Assembly: GCA_039962225.1 (NCBI GenBank)
Contig: JAMPKV010000002.1
Span: 1 to 64,000 of the forward strand
DNA from: Microcoleus sp. AS-A8
Lineage (GTDB): Bacteria; Cyanobacteriota; Cyanobacteriia; Cyanobacteriales; Coleofasciculaceae
Direction of reading: 5' to 3'
Length of the DNA stretch: 64,000 nucleotides
Shown: positions 9,333 to 17,636 of the stretch, piece by piece
Position numbering within the stretch: the first letter of the stretch is position 1
Layout: each line of letters begins with the position of its first letter
Program-made: the position numbers and the translations under genes
The notes under the pieces: generated by a model
Database searches by the model: none
What the model was told of the DNA's origin: nothing
What the model saw: the letters and a program-made list of their open reading frames with translations, nothing else

Positions 9333-9963
9333 AAAAGGAGTGAGCTAAAATGGCGGCCTGGGTGCGATCGCGCAAACCTAACTGATTGAGAATACGTGTC
9401 ACATGATTTTTCACGGTTCCTTCGGAAATGTAGAGTGATTCTGCAATCTCGCGGTTACTAGCACCGGCGGCAATTAGCTTTAAGACTTCCTTTTCTCTCG
9501 GCGTTAACTGTTCCCAACCGGCTGGAGGACTAGTAGGAGGAGCAGGAACTTTTTGCATCGCCTTTTCAAACAATCCTGGCCCCAGTTGGGTGTAACCTTT
9601 GTAAACGGCTCGAATCGCTGCCGCTAACTCTTCAGAAGGAGTGTCTTTGAGCAAATAGCCTTTTGCCCCATAGTGCAGCGCCTGTGCGACATATTGCTCA
9701 TCATCAAACGTGGTTAGCACTAAGACTTTTGTGTCAGTAAAGCGTTGACCAATTTCTCGCGTGACAGCAACTCCATCCATCACAGGCATCCGAATATCCA
9801 GGAGCAAGACATCTGGGTTTAAGGTTTCGACGAGCGCGATCGCACTTTGCCCGTTCTCTGCTTCTCCCACGACTTCTAAATCCGGCTCTAGTTCTAATAA
9901 TGCTCTCAATCCTTGACGAATTAAACTCTGGTCATCTACAAGCAATATCCGAATCATGTTCAT
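9325..9963 (-). CDS. NarL/FixJ-family response regulator
   Basis: A 212-residue two-domain regulator. The receiver domain (about 4-120) has the acidic pair DDQ near the N terminus, the phospho-acceptor in PDVLLLDIRMPVMDG near residue 56 and the Lys in GAKGYLLKD. The C-terminal LuxR-type helix-turn-helix reads LTPREKEVLKLIAAGASNRE and SEGTVKNHVTRILNQLGLRD. It lies 70 bases downstream of a DesK/NarX-type kinase gene on the same strand, so the two form a two-component system. Targets are unknown; the divergent Spy-like gene is a plausible one. Confidence 0.95.
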   Translation of the reverse strand: MNMIRILLVDDQSLIRQGLRALLELEPDLEVVGEAENGQSAIALVETLNPDVLLLDIRMPVMDGVAVTREIGQRFTDTKVLVLTTFDDEQYVAQALHYGAKGYLLKDTPSEELAAAIRAVYKGYTQLGPGLFEKAMQKVPAPPTSPPAGWEQLTPREKEVLKLIAAGASNREIAESLYISEGTVKNHVTRILNQLGLRDRTQAAILAHSFLH

Positions 9964-10033
9964 GAGTCAGTCGTCATTAATGGGTCAGGCAGCAGGGCTA
10001 ACATAGCGCTATCGAGGATGAATTTTTTCTCTT

Positions 10034-11233
10034 TTATAGCTGGGGTAAGGGAAAATGAGCGCTAATTCGGCATCCAGCGCCGGGTTGACTATCAATCAGT
10101 AACTGACCCCCCAAGGCCAGAGTGCGTTCCCGCATACCTTGCAAGCCAAAACCCGTTGTATTGGTTTCGACATTAAATCCTCTGCCATTATCCTGAATGA
10201 TTAAGTCCAGCTCGTCTGTGGTGGCTTTTAGCTGAATTTTGACTTCGCTTGCGCCTGCATATTTACAAATATTTGTCAATGATTCTTGGACAATTCGATA
10301 GACAGCCGTGTGCAGCTCAGCCGGGAGGGGACGGGCTACAAGCAGGCTACAACTGGCAGAGATACCCGTTGAGCGCTGAAGTTCTTCTGCTAAATAGGCG
10401 ATCGCGTCTTCGAGGGGACGCCCTTGCACCGGGTCGGAGCGCATGGTAGAGACGGATTGTCGTACCTCTTGAAGCGATTGAGAACCGAGTTCTTTCGCCC
10501 GTGCCAAAAAGGTTTTTGCCTTGTCAGGATTGGATTGCCAAAGCTTCACGGCGGTTTCGAGCTGAATATTGAGGGCGGTTAGGGAGTGCCCTAAGGAATC
10601 ATGAATGTCACGAGCAATGCGGTTCCGTTCTTGCAGGATCGCTTGGTTTTCAATGCGTAGGGCGTACTGTCGCAGTTTTTCATTGGCGATCGCTAGTTTT
10701 TCTCGGCTCTGACGCTCGGCAACCATTGAATTCATCGATAGTAAGACAAACACGAAGGTCAATCCAAATAAGAGCGCATACCCGAGAATAAAAAACTGCA
10801 ATCGCTCCTGTAAAAGGGGTGAGGTGGGTATGCGTTGAAAGCGGCGGAGTAAGGTTAGCAAAAACAAAGAAAATGATAAACCTGTCACCCCCAAACGACC
10901 GGGCAGTTGAAAAATTAAGCAACTGCGAGTCACCACAATTAGGTAGAGTAAAGGAAAAAGTCGGACTGTTCTACCACCCGTAATTGACGTGAGTAAAATC
11001 AGGAAAACTTCTACAAGTGTGTAGAGAATCTTGTAACGTTGCTGACCCGTGGGTAATCTCAATCCCATCAACCCAAAGCCAATAATCAATGAAACGGTGA
11101 GTTCGGGTAAGCGGAAAAATCGTTGATGAGGCGAGGGAATCAGTTCAGTAAAAATAGCAACGAATAGCAGCATCCACTCTAGGTAGAGCAGAAACCGAAA
11201 GGGATGATTTTGGACTTGGATGGGGCGGCTCAC
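10034..11233 (-). CDS. Membrane histidine kinase, HisKA_3 (NarX/DesK) type
   Basis: About 170 N-terminal residues contain several hydrophobic segments (FLLYLEWMLLFVAIF; LIIGFGLMGL; FFILGYALLFGLTFVFVLLS), so it sits in the membrane with little periplasmic domain. A coiled stretch leads to the HisKA_3 motif NRIARDIHDSLGHSLTALNI near residue 205, whose first His is the phosphorylation site. The ATPase shows IVQESLTNICKYAGA, DNGRGF and GFGLQGMRERTLALGG. The design, with many membrane passes and no sensor domain, resembles DesK, which senses the membrane itself; that function is inference. It is followed by its response regulator. Confidence 0.93.
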   Translation of the reverse strand: MSRPIQVQNHPFRFLLYLEWMLLFVAIFTELIPSPHQRFFRLPELTVSLIIGFGLMGLRLPTGQQRYKILYTLVEVFLILLTSITGGRTVRLFPLLYLIVVTRSCLIFQLPGRLGVTGLSFSLFLLTLLRRFQRIPTSPLLQERLQFFILGYALLFGLTFVFVLLSMNSMVAERQSREKLAIANEKLRQYALRIENQAILQERNRIARDIHDSLGHSLTALNIQLETAVKLWQSNPDKAKTFLARAKELGSQSLQEVRQSVSTMRSDPVQGRPLEDAIAYLAEELQRSTGISASCSLLVARPLPAELHTAVYRIVQESLTNICKYAGASEVKIQLKATTDELDLIIQDNGRGFNVETNTTGFGLQGMRERTLALGGQLLIDSQPGAGCRISAHFPLPQL

Positions 11234-11418
11234 AGGAATAGGTTAAAGACCTAACCCTACGTTAAATTGTCTGAGGATAAAACGGCTCGTCACTTTCTTC
11301 CCCAAGTTGTTTATGACAAAAGTCATGCTGGAATTCATGACTTTCTCCTCATGTGCTTCAAGTGTGCGAATTCCTATGATGAGGGCATCAAACTCAAGCG
11401 ATACTCAACGAGGCCACA

Positions 11419-11910
11419 ATGAAAATCAAACTGATGCCAATGCTAGCGGGAGTGCTTGTTCTTGGTGCTGTTGCAGCTCCCTTCGCTGTCAACGCCCAAG
11501 CTAACCCATCCGTGAAGCTATTAATGGCGCAAGCTCAACGCCAAGGTAAAGAAGGTAAATGGGCGAAGCTCAATCTAACCGATGCCCAAAAAGAGCAAAT
11601 GCGTCAAATCAAGGAAGAGACTCGCGCCCAGATTCAAGAAGTCCTCACCCCAGAGCAACGCGCACAGATGGAAACGATGAAGCAAAACCGTCAAGGGCAA
11701 AACGGTCAAGAGCAAGCTCGTCAAGGACGGCGCGGGGGTAAGATGGCAGCCCTGAATCTGACAGCAGAGCAGGAAGCCAGCATCAAACAGATTATGGAAT
11801 CACAAAAAGCCCGCATGGAGCAGGTTCTGACGCCTGAGCAGCGGCAACAAATGGAGCAAATGCGCTCCCAGTGGCAGCAACAACGGCAACAGCGTCTACA
11901 GGGTAACTAG
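11419..11910 (+). CDS. Spy/CpxP-like exported protein with LTXXQ motifs
   Basis: The 163-residue protein starts with a signal peptide (KLMPMLAGVLVLGAVAAPFA, likely cut after VNA). The mature chain is helical, Gln/Arg/Glu-rich and internally duplicated: LNLTDAQKEQMRQIKEE..VLTPEQRAQ and LNLTAEQEASIKQIMES..VLTPEQRQQ. These LTxxQ motifs define the Spy/CpxP periplasmic stress proteins. In enterobacteria they act as chaperones or as inhibitors of a sensor kinase. The gene is transcribed away from the kinase/regulator pair at 9325-11233, with 185 bases between, so regulation by that system is plausible. No catalytic residues are expected. Confidence 0.8.
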   Translation: MKIKLMPMLAGVLVLGAVAAPFAVNAQANPSVKLLMAQAQRQGKEGKWAKLNLTDAQKEQMRQIKEETRAQIQEVLTPEQRAQMETMKQNRQGQNGQEQARQGRRGGKMAALNLTAEQEASIKQIMESQKARMEQVLTPEQRQQMEQMRSQWQQQRQQRLQGN

Positions 11911-11941
11911 TAATCAGGTAATGGCATCAACTTGATTCAAG

Positions 11942-11977
11942 GGGGCAACTATAGGTTAGTTAACCTACGGTTGCCCC
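11942..11977 (+). terminator. Hairpin downstream of the Spy-like gene
   Basis: GGGGCAAC (11942-11949) pairs with GTTGCCCC (11970-11977), and inside it TAGGTTA (11952-11958) pairs with TAACCTA (11961-11967). It lies 32 bases after the stop codon. No T run follows, so termination may be weak. Confidence 0.5.
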
Positions 11978-12006
11978 AACCCAAACATAGTATGTGGGTG
12001 TTGCCG

Positions 12007-12219
12007 TCAAAAAGAAAATGAATAGCCAGTAACCAAACGCACCTCGCTACGTTCACCGTTGCCAGTCGCCAAGTTGCCTTTTAGACCAATATCGATAACA
12101 CTCTGATAGCCTACCTGCTGGCGCAGTCCCACTCCAGCCGACACGATCGCTCCGTCTCCCTTTTCCTCACCAACACGCGCCCCCACTTCTGCTACCAAGG
12201 TACGGTCAAGGGACGGTTC
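12007..12219 (-). pseudogene. C-terminal fragment of an outer-membrane-type beta-barrel protein
   Basis: The frame reads LDRTLVAEVGARVGEEKGDG, then VGLRQQVGYQSVIDIGLKGN and ends VRLVTGYSFSF. Alternating residues, Gly-rich turns and a terminal Phe are typical of a final outer-membrane barrel strand. Only about 70 residues remain: upstream the frame meets a stop (TCA on the plus strand at 12223-12225) and there is no signal peptide. It faces away from another gene fragment that begins at about 12201. Confidence 0.6.
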
Positions 12220-12488
12220 GCATCAATTGGGTAACTAAACGGCTAATCACAGGTTACTTTAAACCGCCAGAAGGCTGGCCCCAAAAAAGTCCAATCTTGA
12301 GGAGTTCCCTCACTAGCTACCGCGTGCTTTGGTTATGTCACAAATATTTGGCCCCAAAATCTCGTGAGTATATCGATCAGGCTCAAAGCAGCAAAAGTGT
12401 TTATCACATTCGCTCGATTAAACATATTTCACAATTTATTAAATTAATGGAAAATGAAACTAACTTTAAAGATGGTGCATCAGCCTAA
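12201..12488 (+). pseudogene. C-terminal fragment of an unrecognised gene
   Basis: From about 12201 an open plus-strand frame reads GQGTVRINWVTKRLITGYFK, PPEGWPQKSPILRSSLTSYR, then YLAPKSREYIDQAQSSKSVY and FIKLMENE, ending with TAA at 12486-12488. Its composition looks like real protein, but it has no start in place: the only one (TTG, 12297) would cut off a good N-terminal part. It starts just where the opposite-strand barrel fragment ends, so both look truncated at a junction near 12200-12220. I do not recognise the family. Confidence 0.45.
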
Positions 12489-12551
12489 CCATGTTGGATA
12501 GCATCCCCTCTTGATTAGGTTATATAGTAAGTTTAAAAGAAATCTAATTGC

Positions 12552-12965
12552 TTAAATTCCTTGAATAATTGGACAAATGGTTGCTTCCAGTGTTTCTGGT
12601 ATGGTTTCCCATCCCGAAAGTAATCCGACTAACTCCAGCTTCAAAACCTGTAACTGTTGGATTTGGCGATCGATTTCGTCAATTTTATCGTTCAGCTTCA
12701 CCTTAATGCGATCGCAAGGTAAGTCACCTTGGTCGTGAACAGCCAGAAATTCCTTGATTTCTGACAAACTCAATCCTAGACTCTGGGCACGTTTGATAAA
12801 ACTTAAACGCGCAAAAACATCGGAGTTGAATAATCTAAATCCACCCTCCGTTCTTCCCGATGACTTCAGTAAACCTAGTTCCTCATAGTAGCGAATCGTT
12901 TTAATGGGGACGCCACTTTCCTTGGCGACTGAACCAATTTGTTTTAGTGTTTCTTGGGCTAACAT
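12552..12965 (-). CDS. MerR-family metal-responsive regulator
   Basis: This 137-residue protein has the MerR winged helix (IGSVAKESGVPIKTIRYYEE LGLL, residues 11-34; GGFRLFNSDVFARLSFIKRA) followed by a dimerisation helix. The Cys residues expected for metal binding are in DLPCDRI (near 78) and in EATICPIIQGI at the C terminus, a pattern used by CueR-like copper and related sensors. Its gene lies 217 bases downstream of the cupredoxin gene and on the same strand as copA. Two promoters with the matching palindromic operator are seen, one before this gene and one before copA, so it probably controls both. The metal is inferred from the neighbours. Confidence 0.9.
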   Translation of the reverse strand: MLAQETLKQIGSVAKESGVPIKTIRYYEELGLLKSSGRTEGGFRLFNSDVFARLSFIKRAQSLGLSLSEIKEFLAVHDQGDLPCDRIKVKLNDKIDEIDRQIQQLQVLKLELVGLLSGWETIPETLEATICPIIQGI

Positions 12966-13003
12966 CCTTAACGACTCTCATCCTCAATTTAATTTCTAAG
13001 TTT

Positions 13004-13035
13004 ATCCTAAATTATCCAGTGGGCTGGAGAGACAA
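13004..13035 (-). promoter_or_regulatory. MerR-type promoter/operator of the merR gene
   Basis: On the minus strand TTGTCT (13035-13030) and TAGGAT (13009-13004) are separated by 20 bases, the overlong spacing typical of MerR-controlled promoters. The spacer carries TCTCCAG-N4-CTGGATA, an imperfect palindrome close to that in front of copA. It lies 39 bases before the merR start, which suggests autoregulation. Confidence 0.75.
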
Positions 13036-13076
13036 GAGGGTAGGCCATATCGAATAAAGCTACCGAAGGTACAAAC

Positions 13077-13167
13077 AGCGCCCAGTATTTGAGAAATGAT
13101 GAGTATTGCACACGAATGTATTTCTTTGCTAGCAACCAATCGCGGCAATCTGCTTATACTGGGCGCT
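13077..13167. repeat. 91-base segment bounded by a 12-bp inverted repeat
   Basis: AGCGCCCAGTAT (13077-13088) and ATACTGGGCGCT (13156-13167) are perfect inverted repeats. The segment begins 15 bases before the end of the cupredoxin gene and extends towards merR. It may be a tiny MITE-like element or a large terminator-type hairpin between the two genes. Confidence 0.5.
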
Positions 13168-13181
13168 TCCTTTTACCTCAC

Positions 13182-13745
13182 TCACGCTGGGATTTGGGCG
13201 AAGAAGTTCTCTTTACTCGAACTATTGGATGCCTGTACTTCTAGGGCACCGCGAAACATATTCATACCGCAGGTAAAAACATAATCTCCTGCTTGTTCAG
13301 GCATGAACTCCACAGCCGTCACTTCATTAAGCGGTAAATGAACTGCGATGTGAAAATCGGGAATGAGTACCTGTTCCAAACAACTGCTTTTATCTTTACG
13401 GAAGAAGTTCAGCCGCACAAGTTGACCGGCTTGCACGACAATGCGACTCGGTTCATAACCGCCATCAACATTAACCGTCACTTCTTGAATTCCTCCACCT
13501 GCTAATTCAGCTTTCTGAGACTTCGGCTTACTCAGCAAGAACCACCAGAGTTCTAAACCAATTAATCCCAATCCACCCAGACTCACCGCAATTTTGTTGA
13601 TTAAGGGTTGTTCGATATGTTGGAATTGAGTAGTTTTGGGAGTGGAGTGTTCAGTTGGCATTTCGGCGGCAATCGTCCCGGAAATTACCCCTAACAGAAA
13701 TCCAAATCCTGCTAATGCCCCGAAAAACGTAACTTTCTTAAACAT
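13182..13745 (-). CDS. Membrane-anchored cupredoxin-domain protein
   Basis: The 187 residues begin with a signal or anchor segment (FFGALAGFGFLLGVISGTIA) and contain a second hydrophobic segment (KIAVSLGGLGLIGLELWWFL). The C-terminal half is a cupredoxin fold of the EfeO/PF13473 type: EVTVNVDGGYEPSRIVVQAG, then KSSCLEQVLIPDF and QAGDYVFTCGMNMFRGALEV. The Cys, His and Met residues in the last two blocks are likely copper ligands. The ATG lies 29 bases from the copA stop codon, so the two form an operon. A role in periplasmic copper capture is inferred from this linkage. Confidence 0.85.
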   Translation of the reverse strand: MFKKVTFFGALAGFGFLLGVISGTIAAEMPTEHSTPKTTQFQHIEQPLINKIAVSLGGLGLIGLELWWFLLSKPKSQKAELAGGGIQEVTVNVDGGYEPSRIVVQAGQLVRLNFFRKDKSSCLEQVLIPDFHIAVHLPLNEVTAVEFMPEQAGDYVFTCGMNMFRGALEVQASNSSSKENFFAQIPA

Positions 13746-13774
13746 CGTTATTTCTCCTTTAATGAATGATGCAC

Positions 13775-16036
13775 TTAACCCAGAATTTTGGGTTGAAAAT
13801 TACGCAGACGCAGCGCATTTGCAACCACTGAAACCGAACTAAACGCCATTGCTGCACCTGCAATAATGGGACTTAAGAGCCAACCAAAGATAGGGAAGAG
13901 AATGCCAGCGGCGATTGGTATTCCTGCCACGTTGTAGATGAAGGCAAAGAACAAATTTTGTTTGATGTTTCGCATCGTGGCGCGAGACAGTTGAATCGCG
14001 GTAACAATGCCTTGTAAATCACCAGAAATCAGGGTAATATCACTAGCAGCGATCGCAACATCGGTTCCTGTTCCAATTGCCATACCAACATCGGCTTGTG
14101 CTAAAGCGGGTGCGTCATTAATACCATCCCCCACCATTGCTACGATCTTCCTTTCAGACTGAAGTGTCTCAACCGTTGCAGCTTTTTGCTCAGGACGAAC
14201 TTCAGCAAAGACTCGTTTAATCCCAACCTCACGCGCAATTACGTTAGCAGTGCGGCTGTTGTCTCCAGTCAACATAACTACGGACAATCCCATGCGTTGT
14301 AAAGTACGAATGGCACTGACAGAAGAGGGTTTCACCGCATCGGCAATACCCATAATTGCTTGAATTTTGCCATTAACTGCCATCCAAATCACGGTTTTAC
14401 CGAGATATTCCAGCTGCTCCCAAGGCGTTGGCAAAGCGCTTGTATCAATACCCAATTCAGTCATCCAACGGCGCGTCCCAATTTGTACGAATTGATTGGA
14501 TACATATCCTTGTACACCGCTACCTGCTATTGCTTGAAATTCTTGGGTATCAGTTAATTCCACACCTTGGGATTGGGCATACTGCACTACCGCTTCAGCC
14601 AAGGGATGTTCTGAATTCCGCTCAACAGATGCTGCTAAGCACAAAAGTTGGAGTTCATTACGATTTGCCGTACCATTGACCGTCACAAAATCGGTGACAG
14701 TCGGCTTGCCTTGTGTAATGGTGCCCGTTTTGTCGAGGACAATGGTTTGCAATTGGTGTGCAAGTTCCAGACTTTCTGCACCTTTAATCAGGATGCCATT
14801 TTCTGCCCCTTTACCGGTACCCACCATGATGGAGGTTGGTGTGGCTAAACCTAGCGCACAAGGACAAGCAATAATTAAAACGCCCACGGTTGTGATTAAC
14901 GCCATCGTGACATTCCCCATGATGTTGTACCAAATAATGAAAGTAGCGATCGCAATGGCAATCACGGCAGGTACAAACCATCCCGTTACTCGGTCTGCTA
15001 ATCGTTGAATGGGTGCTTTAGAGCCTTGAGCTTGCTGGACTAGCTTCACAATTTGAGCCAGGAATGTATCTTTCCCAACTCGTGTGGCTTGGAACTTGAA
15101 GCTTCCAGTTTTGTTAATCGTAGCCCCAATGACTTCATCACCAGGCTGTTTTTTCACAGGCGCACTTTCGCCCGTCACCATTGCTTCATCAATCGTTGAG
15201 GAGCCATCAACAATTTTTCCATCCACCGGAATCTTTTCGCCAGGACGAACCAGAATCACATCTCCCACCACCACTTCAGCAATGGGAATGTCTACCTCTC
15301 TACCCTGGCGAATAATGCGAGCCGTTTTGGCTTGCAATCCCACAAGAGAGCGAATGGCTTGTGAGGTTTGTCCCTTGGCGCGATTCTCCAACAATCGTCC
15401 CAACAAAATCAGAGTGACGATGACTGTAGCTGCTTCGTAGTAGACATCAGCGCGTAATCCTCTACTTGTGAAATATTCAGCAAAGAACGTAGGAAAAAGA
15501 GAATAAAGATAGGCCGCACCGGTACCAATCGTTACCAATGTATCCATCGTTGCCGTGTGGCGTTTGAGAGCTTTCCAGGCATTAATAAAGAAAGATGCTC
15601 CACACCAAAACAATACTGGTGTTGTCAGCACTAACTGAAACAGGGGATTGTGCAGCCACGTTGGGAGCAAGGACAGACTCATTCCCGTCATCATCGGTAG
15701 TGAGCCAACAACTAGTAGTAGGCTGATGATGCCAGCGACCCAAAGCTTACGTGCCAAGGCACGCGATTCTGTTAGACGAGTTGCTTTTTCAGTATCATCG
15801 TCCCCACTCAAAAAGTCTTGTTCTTGGAGGGGATGAGCAGAGTATCCGGCTGCATCGACGGCATTCTGAATTTCCTCCAAATTAGTTGTTTGCGGGTCAT
15901 AGATAACAGTGGCTTGTTCTGCACCAAAATTTACATAACATTCGTTGACACCGGGCACTGAACGAATAGCCTCTTCGATACTGTTGGCACAGGAGGCACA
16001 ACCCATCCCTCGGAGTTTGAGCGTTGCGTTATCCAT
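13775..16036 (-). CDS. copA: Copper-transporting P1B-type ATPase
   Basis: This 753-residue ATPase moves Cu(I) across a membrane. It has one N-terminal heavy-metal domain with GMGCASC, then the membrane metal site CPC in [12 protein letters not shown], the phosphorylation motif DKTGTIT, the TGE motif in AMVTGESAP and the hinge [13 protein letters not shown]. The N(x)6YN-type sequence after the hinge (NLFFAFIYN) and the M(x)2SS in [13 protein letters not shown] fit the Cu+ subgroup (CopA, CtaA, PacS in cyanobacteria). AAGGAG precedes the ATG. A MerR-type promoter lies about 70 bases upstream and a cupredoxin gene follows. Whether it sits in the plasma or thylakoid membrane cannot be told from sequence. 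Confidence 0.95.
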   Translation of the reverse strand: MDNATLKLRGMGCASCANSIEEAIRSVPGVNECYVNFGAEQATVIYDPQTTNLEEIQNAVDAAGYSAHPLQEQDFLSGDDDTEKATRLTESRALARKLWVAGIISLLLVVGSLPMMTGMSLSLLPTWLHNPLFQLVLTTPVLFWCGASFFINAWKALKRHTATMDTLVTIGTGAAYLYSLFPTFFAEYFTSRGLRADVYYEAATVIVTLILLGRLLENRAKGQTSQAIRSLVGLQAKTARIIRQGREVDIPIAEVVVGDVILVRPGEKIPVDGKIVDGSSTIDEAMVTGESAPVKKQPGDEVIGATINKTGSFKFQATRVGKDTFLAQIVKLVQQAQGSKAPIQRLADRVTGWFVPAVIAIAIATFIIWYNIMGNVTMALITTVGVLIIACPCALGLATPTSIMVGTGKGAENGILIKGAESLELAHQLQTIVLDKTGTITQGKPTVTDFVTVNGTANRNELQLLCLAASVERNSEHPLAEAVVQYAQSQGVELTDTQEFQAIAGSGVQGYVSNQFVQIGTRRWMTELGIDTSALPTPWEQLEYLGKTVIWMAVNGKIQAIMGIADAVKPSSVSAIRTLQRMGLSVVMLTGDNSRTANVIAREVGIKRVFAEVRPEQKAATVETLQSERKIVAMVGDGINDAPALAQADVGMAIGTGTDVAIAASDITLISGDLQGIVTAIQLSRATMRNIKQNLFFAFIYNVAGIPIAAGILFPIFGWLLSPIIAGAAMAFSSVSVVANALRLRNFQPKILG

Positions 16037-16102
16037 CGCGTCTCTCCTTATTTAAGACATCAATTTCTCAGCAAGGGTCTATCCCCTTTGCCTCTAAAAA
16101 CT

Positions 16103-16134
16103 ATGTTGCATTCTCCAGCCGACTGGAGAATCAA
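16103..16134 (-). promoter_or_regulatory. MerR-type promoter/operator of the copA operon
   Basis: On the minus strand TTGATT (16134-16129) is followed after 20 bases by CAACAT (16108-16103). The spacer holds a perfect palindrome, ATTCTCCAG (16110-16118) with CTGGAGAAT (16123-16131). The same core and the same flank (CAAGAGGG on the plus strand) occur before merR. This is the classical arrangement in which MerR proteins untwist a long spacer. Confidence 0.85.
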
Positions 16135-16368
16135 GAGGGAAATCGAAAATTTTGCTTAAGGAGAAAAGCGATCGCACTTTGGCGCTGACCGTGGTAGTCT
16201 AAGATGCCTTTGATGGGTGAAGCTGATGCTGTTGACAACCTCAACCATCGGATTGACGGGTTGTCGGGAAGGATCGAATCGCTTTTAGAGTTCAGGGCTA
16301 TCGGGCTGGTAATCTTGACTAGGAGCATAAAAGTCGCTTCCAATTGACCCCCAGCTTAGATGTGTACC

Positions 16369-17310
16369 ATGTCCGCAACGCGCGATCGCATCACGCAAAT
16401 CTACCACCAGCCCCTACCCGACTTACTCTTCGAGGCTCAGCGCACCCACCGGGAACACCACGACCCCAACGCCGTTCAGCTTTGCACCCTCTGCAACATC
16501 AAAACCGGTGCCTGTCCCGAAGACTGCGCCTACTGCTCCCAGAGTGTTCGCAACAAAACAGGACTCATCCCGCAAGAATTGATGAGTGTTGAGGCGGTAG
16601 TCGCTGAGGCACAAGCCGCGAAAGCCAATGGTTCTACACGGTTTTGCATGGGTGCCGCTTGGCGAGAAGTCAAAGATGGCCCCCAGTTCGAGCGCGTTCT
16701 GGACATGGTGCGTCAAGTCGCCGCTCTCGACATGGAAGTTTGTTGTACTCTCGGTATGCTTAAGCCTCACCAAGCTGAACGTCTCAAAGCGGCTGGCTTA
16801 AAGGCTTACAATCACAACCTGGATACCTCGCCCTCCTACTACGATCAAATCATCACGACGCGCACCTATAAAGACCGCCTAGAAACGATCCAAGCGGTCA
16901 GTGCGGCTGGCATTTCCGTCTGCTGTGGTGGCATTCTAGGGATGGGAGAATCCCTGCAAGACCGCCTTGATTTACTCGAAGCCCTTGGTAGACTCGATCC
17001 GGTTCCAGAGTCCATTCCGATTAACTGCTTGATTCCGGTCAAAGGCACTCCCTTAGAAGATGCCCCACCCATCGATTCGATTGAACTAGTACGAACGATC
17101 GCAACGACTCGCATCTTATTTCCTAAAGCTATGGTGCGTCTTTCTGCCGGTCGGGTGCAGATGAGTGACGAATTGCAAGCTCTATGTATGCTTGCCGGTG
17201 CTAACTCGATCTTTACCGGCCCTGTCTTGCTGACGGCACCCAACCCAACTCGCTCTCACGATGAACAGATGTTAGAACGACTGGGTATGATTCCCAAACC
17301 TCTTGCATAG
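16369..17310 (+). CDS. bioB: Biotin synthase
   Basis: BioB converts dethiobiotin to biotin by radical SAM chemistry. The signature CNIKTGACPEDCAYCSQ near residue 45 contains the CxxxCxxC cluster that binds the [4Fe-4S] centre. Further landmarks are YNHNLDTSPSYYDQI, ETIQAVSAAGISVCCGGILG and PINCLIPVKGTPLEDA; Cys residues in CCTLG and CCGG and Arg in VRLSAGRVQM match the [2Fe-2S] site ligands. I chose the second ATG (16369); an ATG at 16360 would add three residues. No other biotin genes are next to it. The coding sequence is complete. Confidence 0.96.
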   Translation: MSATRDRITQIYHQPLPDLLFEAQRTHREHHDPNAVQLCTLCNIKTGACPEDCAYCSQSVRNKTGLIPQELMSVEAVVAEAQAAKANGSTRFCMGAAWREVKDGPQFERVLDMVRQVAALDMEVCCTLGMLKPHQAERLKAAGLKAYNHNLDTSPSYYDQIITTRTYKDRLETIQAVSAAGISVCCGGILGMGESLQDRLDLLEALGRLDPVPESIPINCLIPVKGTPLEDAPPIDSIELVRTIATTRILFPKAMVRLSAGRVQMSDELQALCMLAGANSIFTGPVLLTAPNPTRSHDEQMLERLGMIPKPLA

Positions 17311-17636
17311 TCAATTGATTGTTGACACTCCCACTGCCTTTAAGCCCTGGGAGTGTCAAATTCCACCCTGAAAAGACGTGGGTTTTACAAAAAAGGCAGA
17401 GGGAAGATGGCAAAAGGAAGAAGGGAATAAAGACTTTAGTCGTGGGTTTAAAGCAAAGGAAAAGGAAAAAAGTTTGATTCAAGAGAGGAATATCATCTGT
17501 TGAATCAAACGTCTTTTGCCAATCCCACGCTTTTCTACCGTGGGTACATAATAGCCTTCTGCCTTCCCTATAAGAGCCTTCTGAGGGGCTTCTATAAAGT
17601 CTTAAACAGCGAGTAAAAAGGAGTGCAAATACTCGG
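17311..17636. other. Intergenic region with several hairpins
   Basis: TTGACACTCCC (17322-17332) pairs perfectly with GGGAGTGTCAA (17349-17359). This may end bioB transcription, and the TTGACACTC edge also resembles ends of IS200/IS605-type elements such as the one at 32740. Further right, GTGGG/CCCAC words recur, including CCCACG..CGTGGG at about 17525-17544. I see no gene. Confidence 0.5.

Noticed and set aside
16131-16343. Minus-strand frame of 70 residues between copA and bioB
   Set aside because: It covers the MerR operator and the likely bioB leader, has no ribosome site and matches no family.
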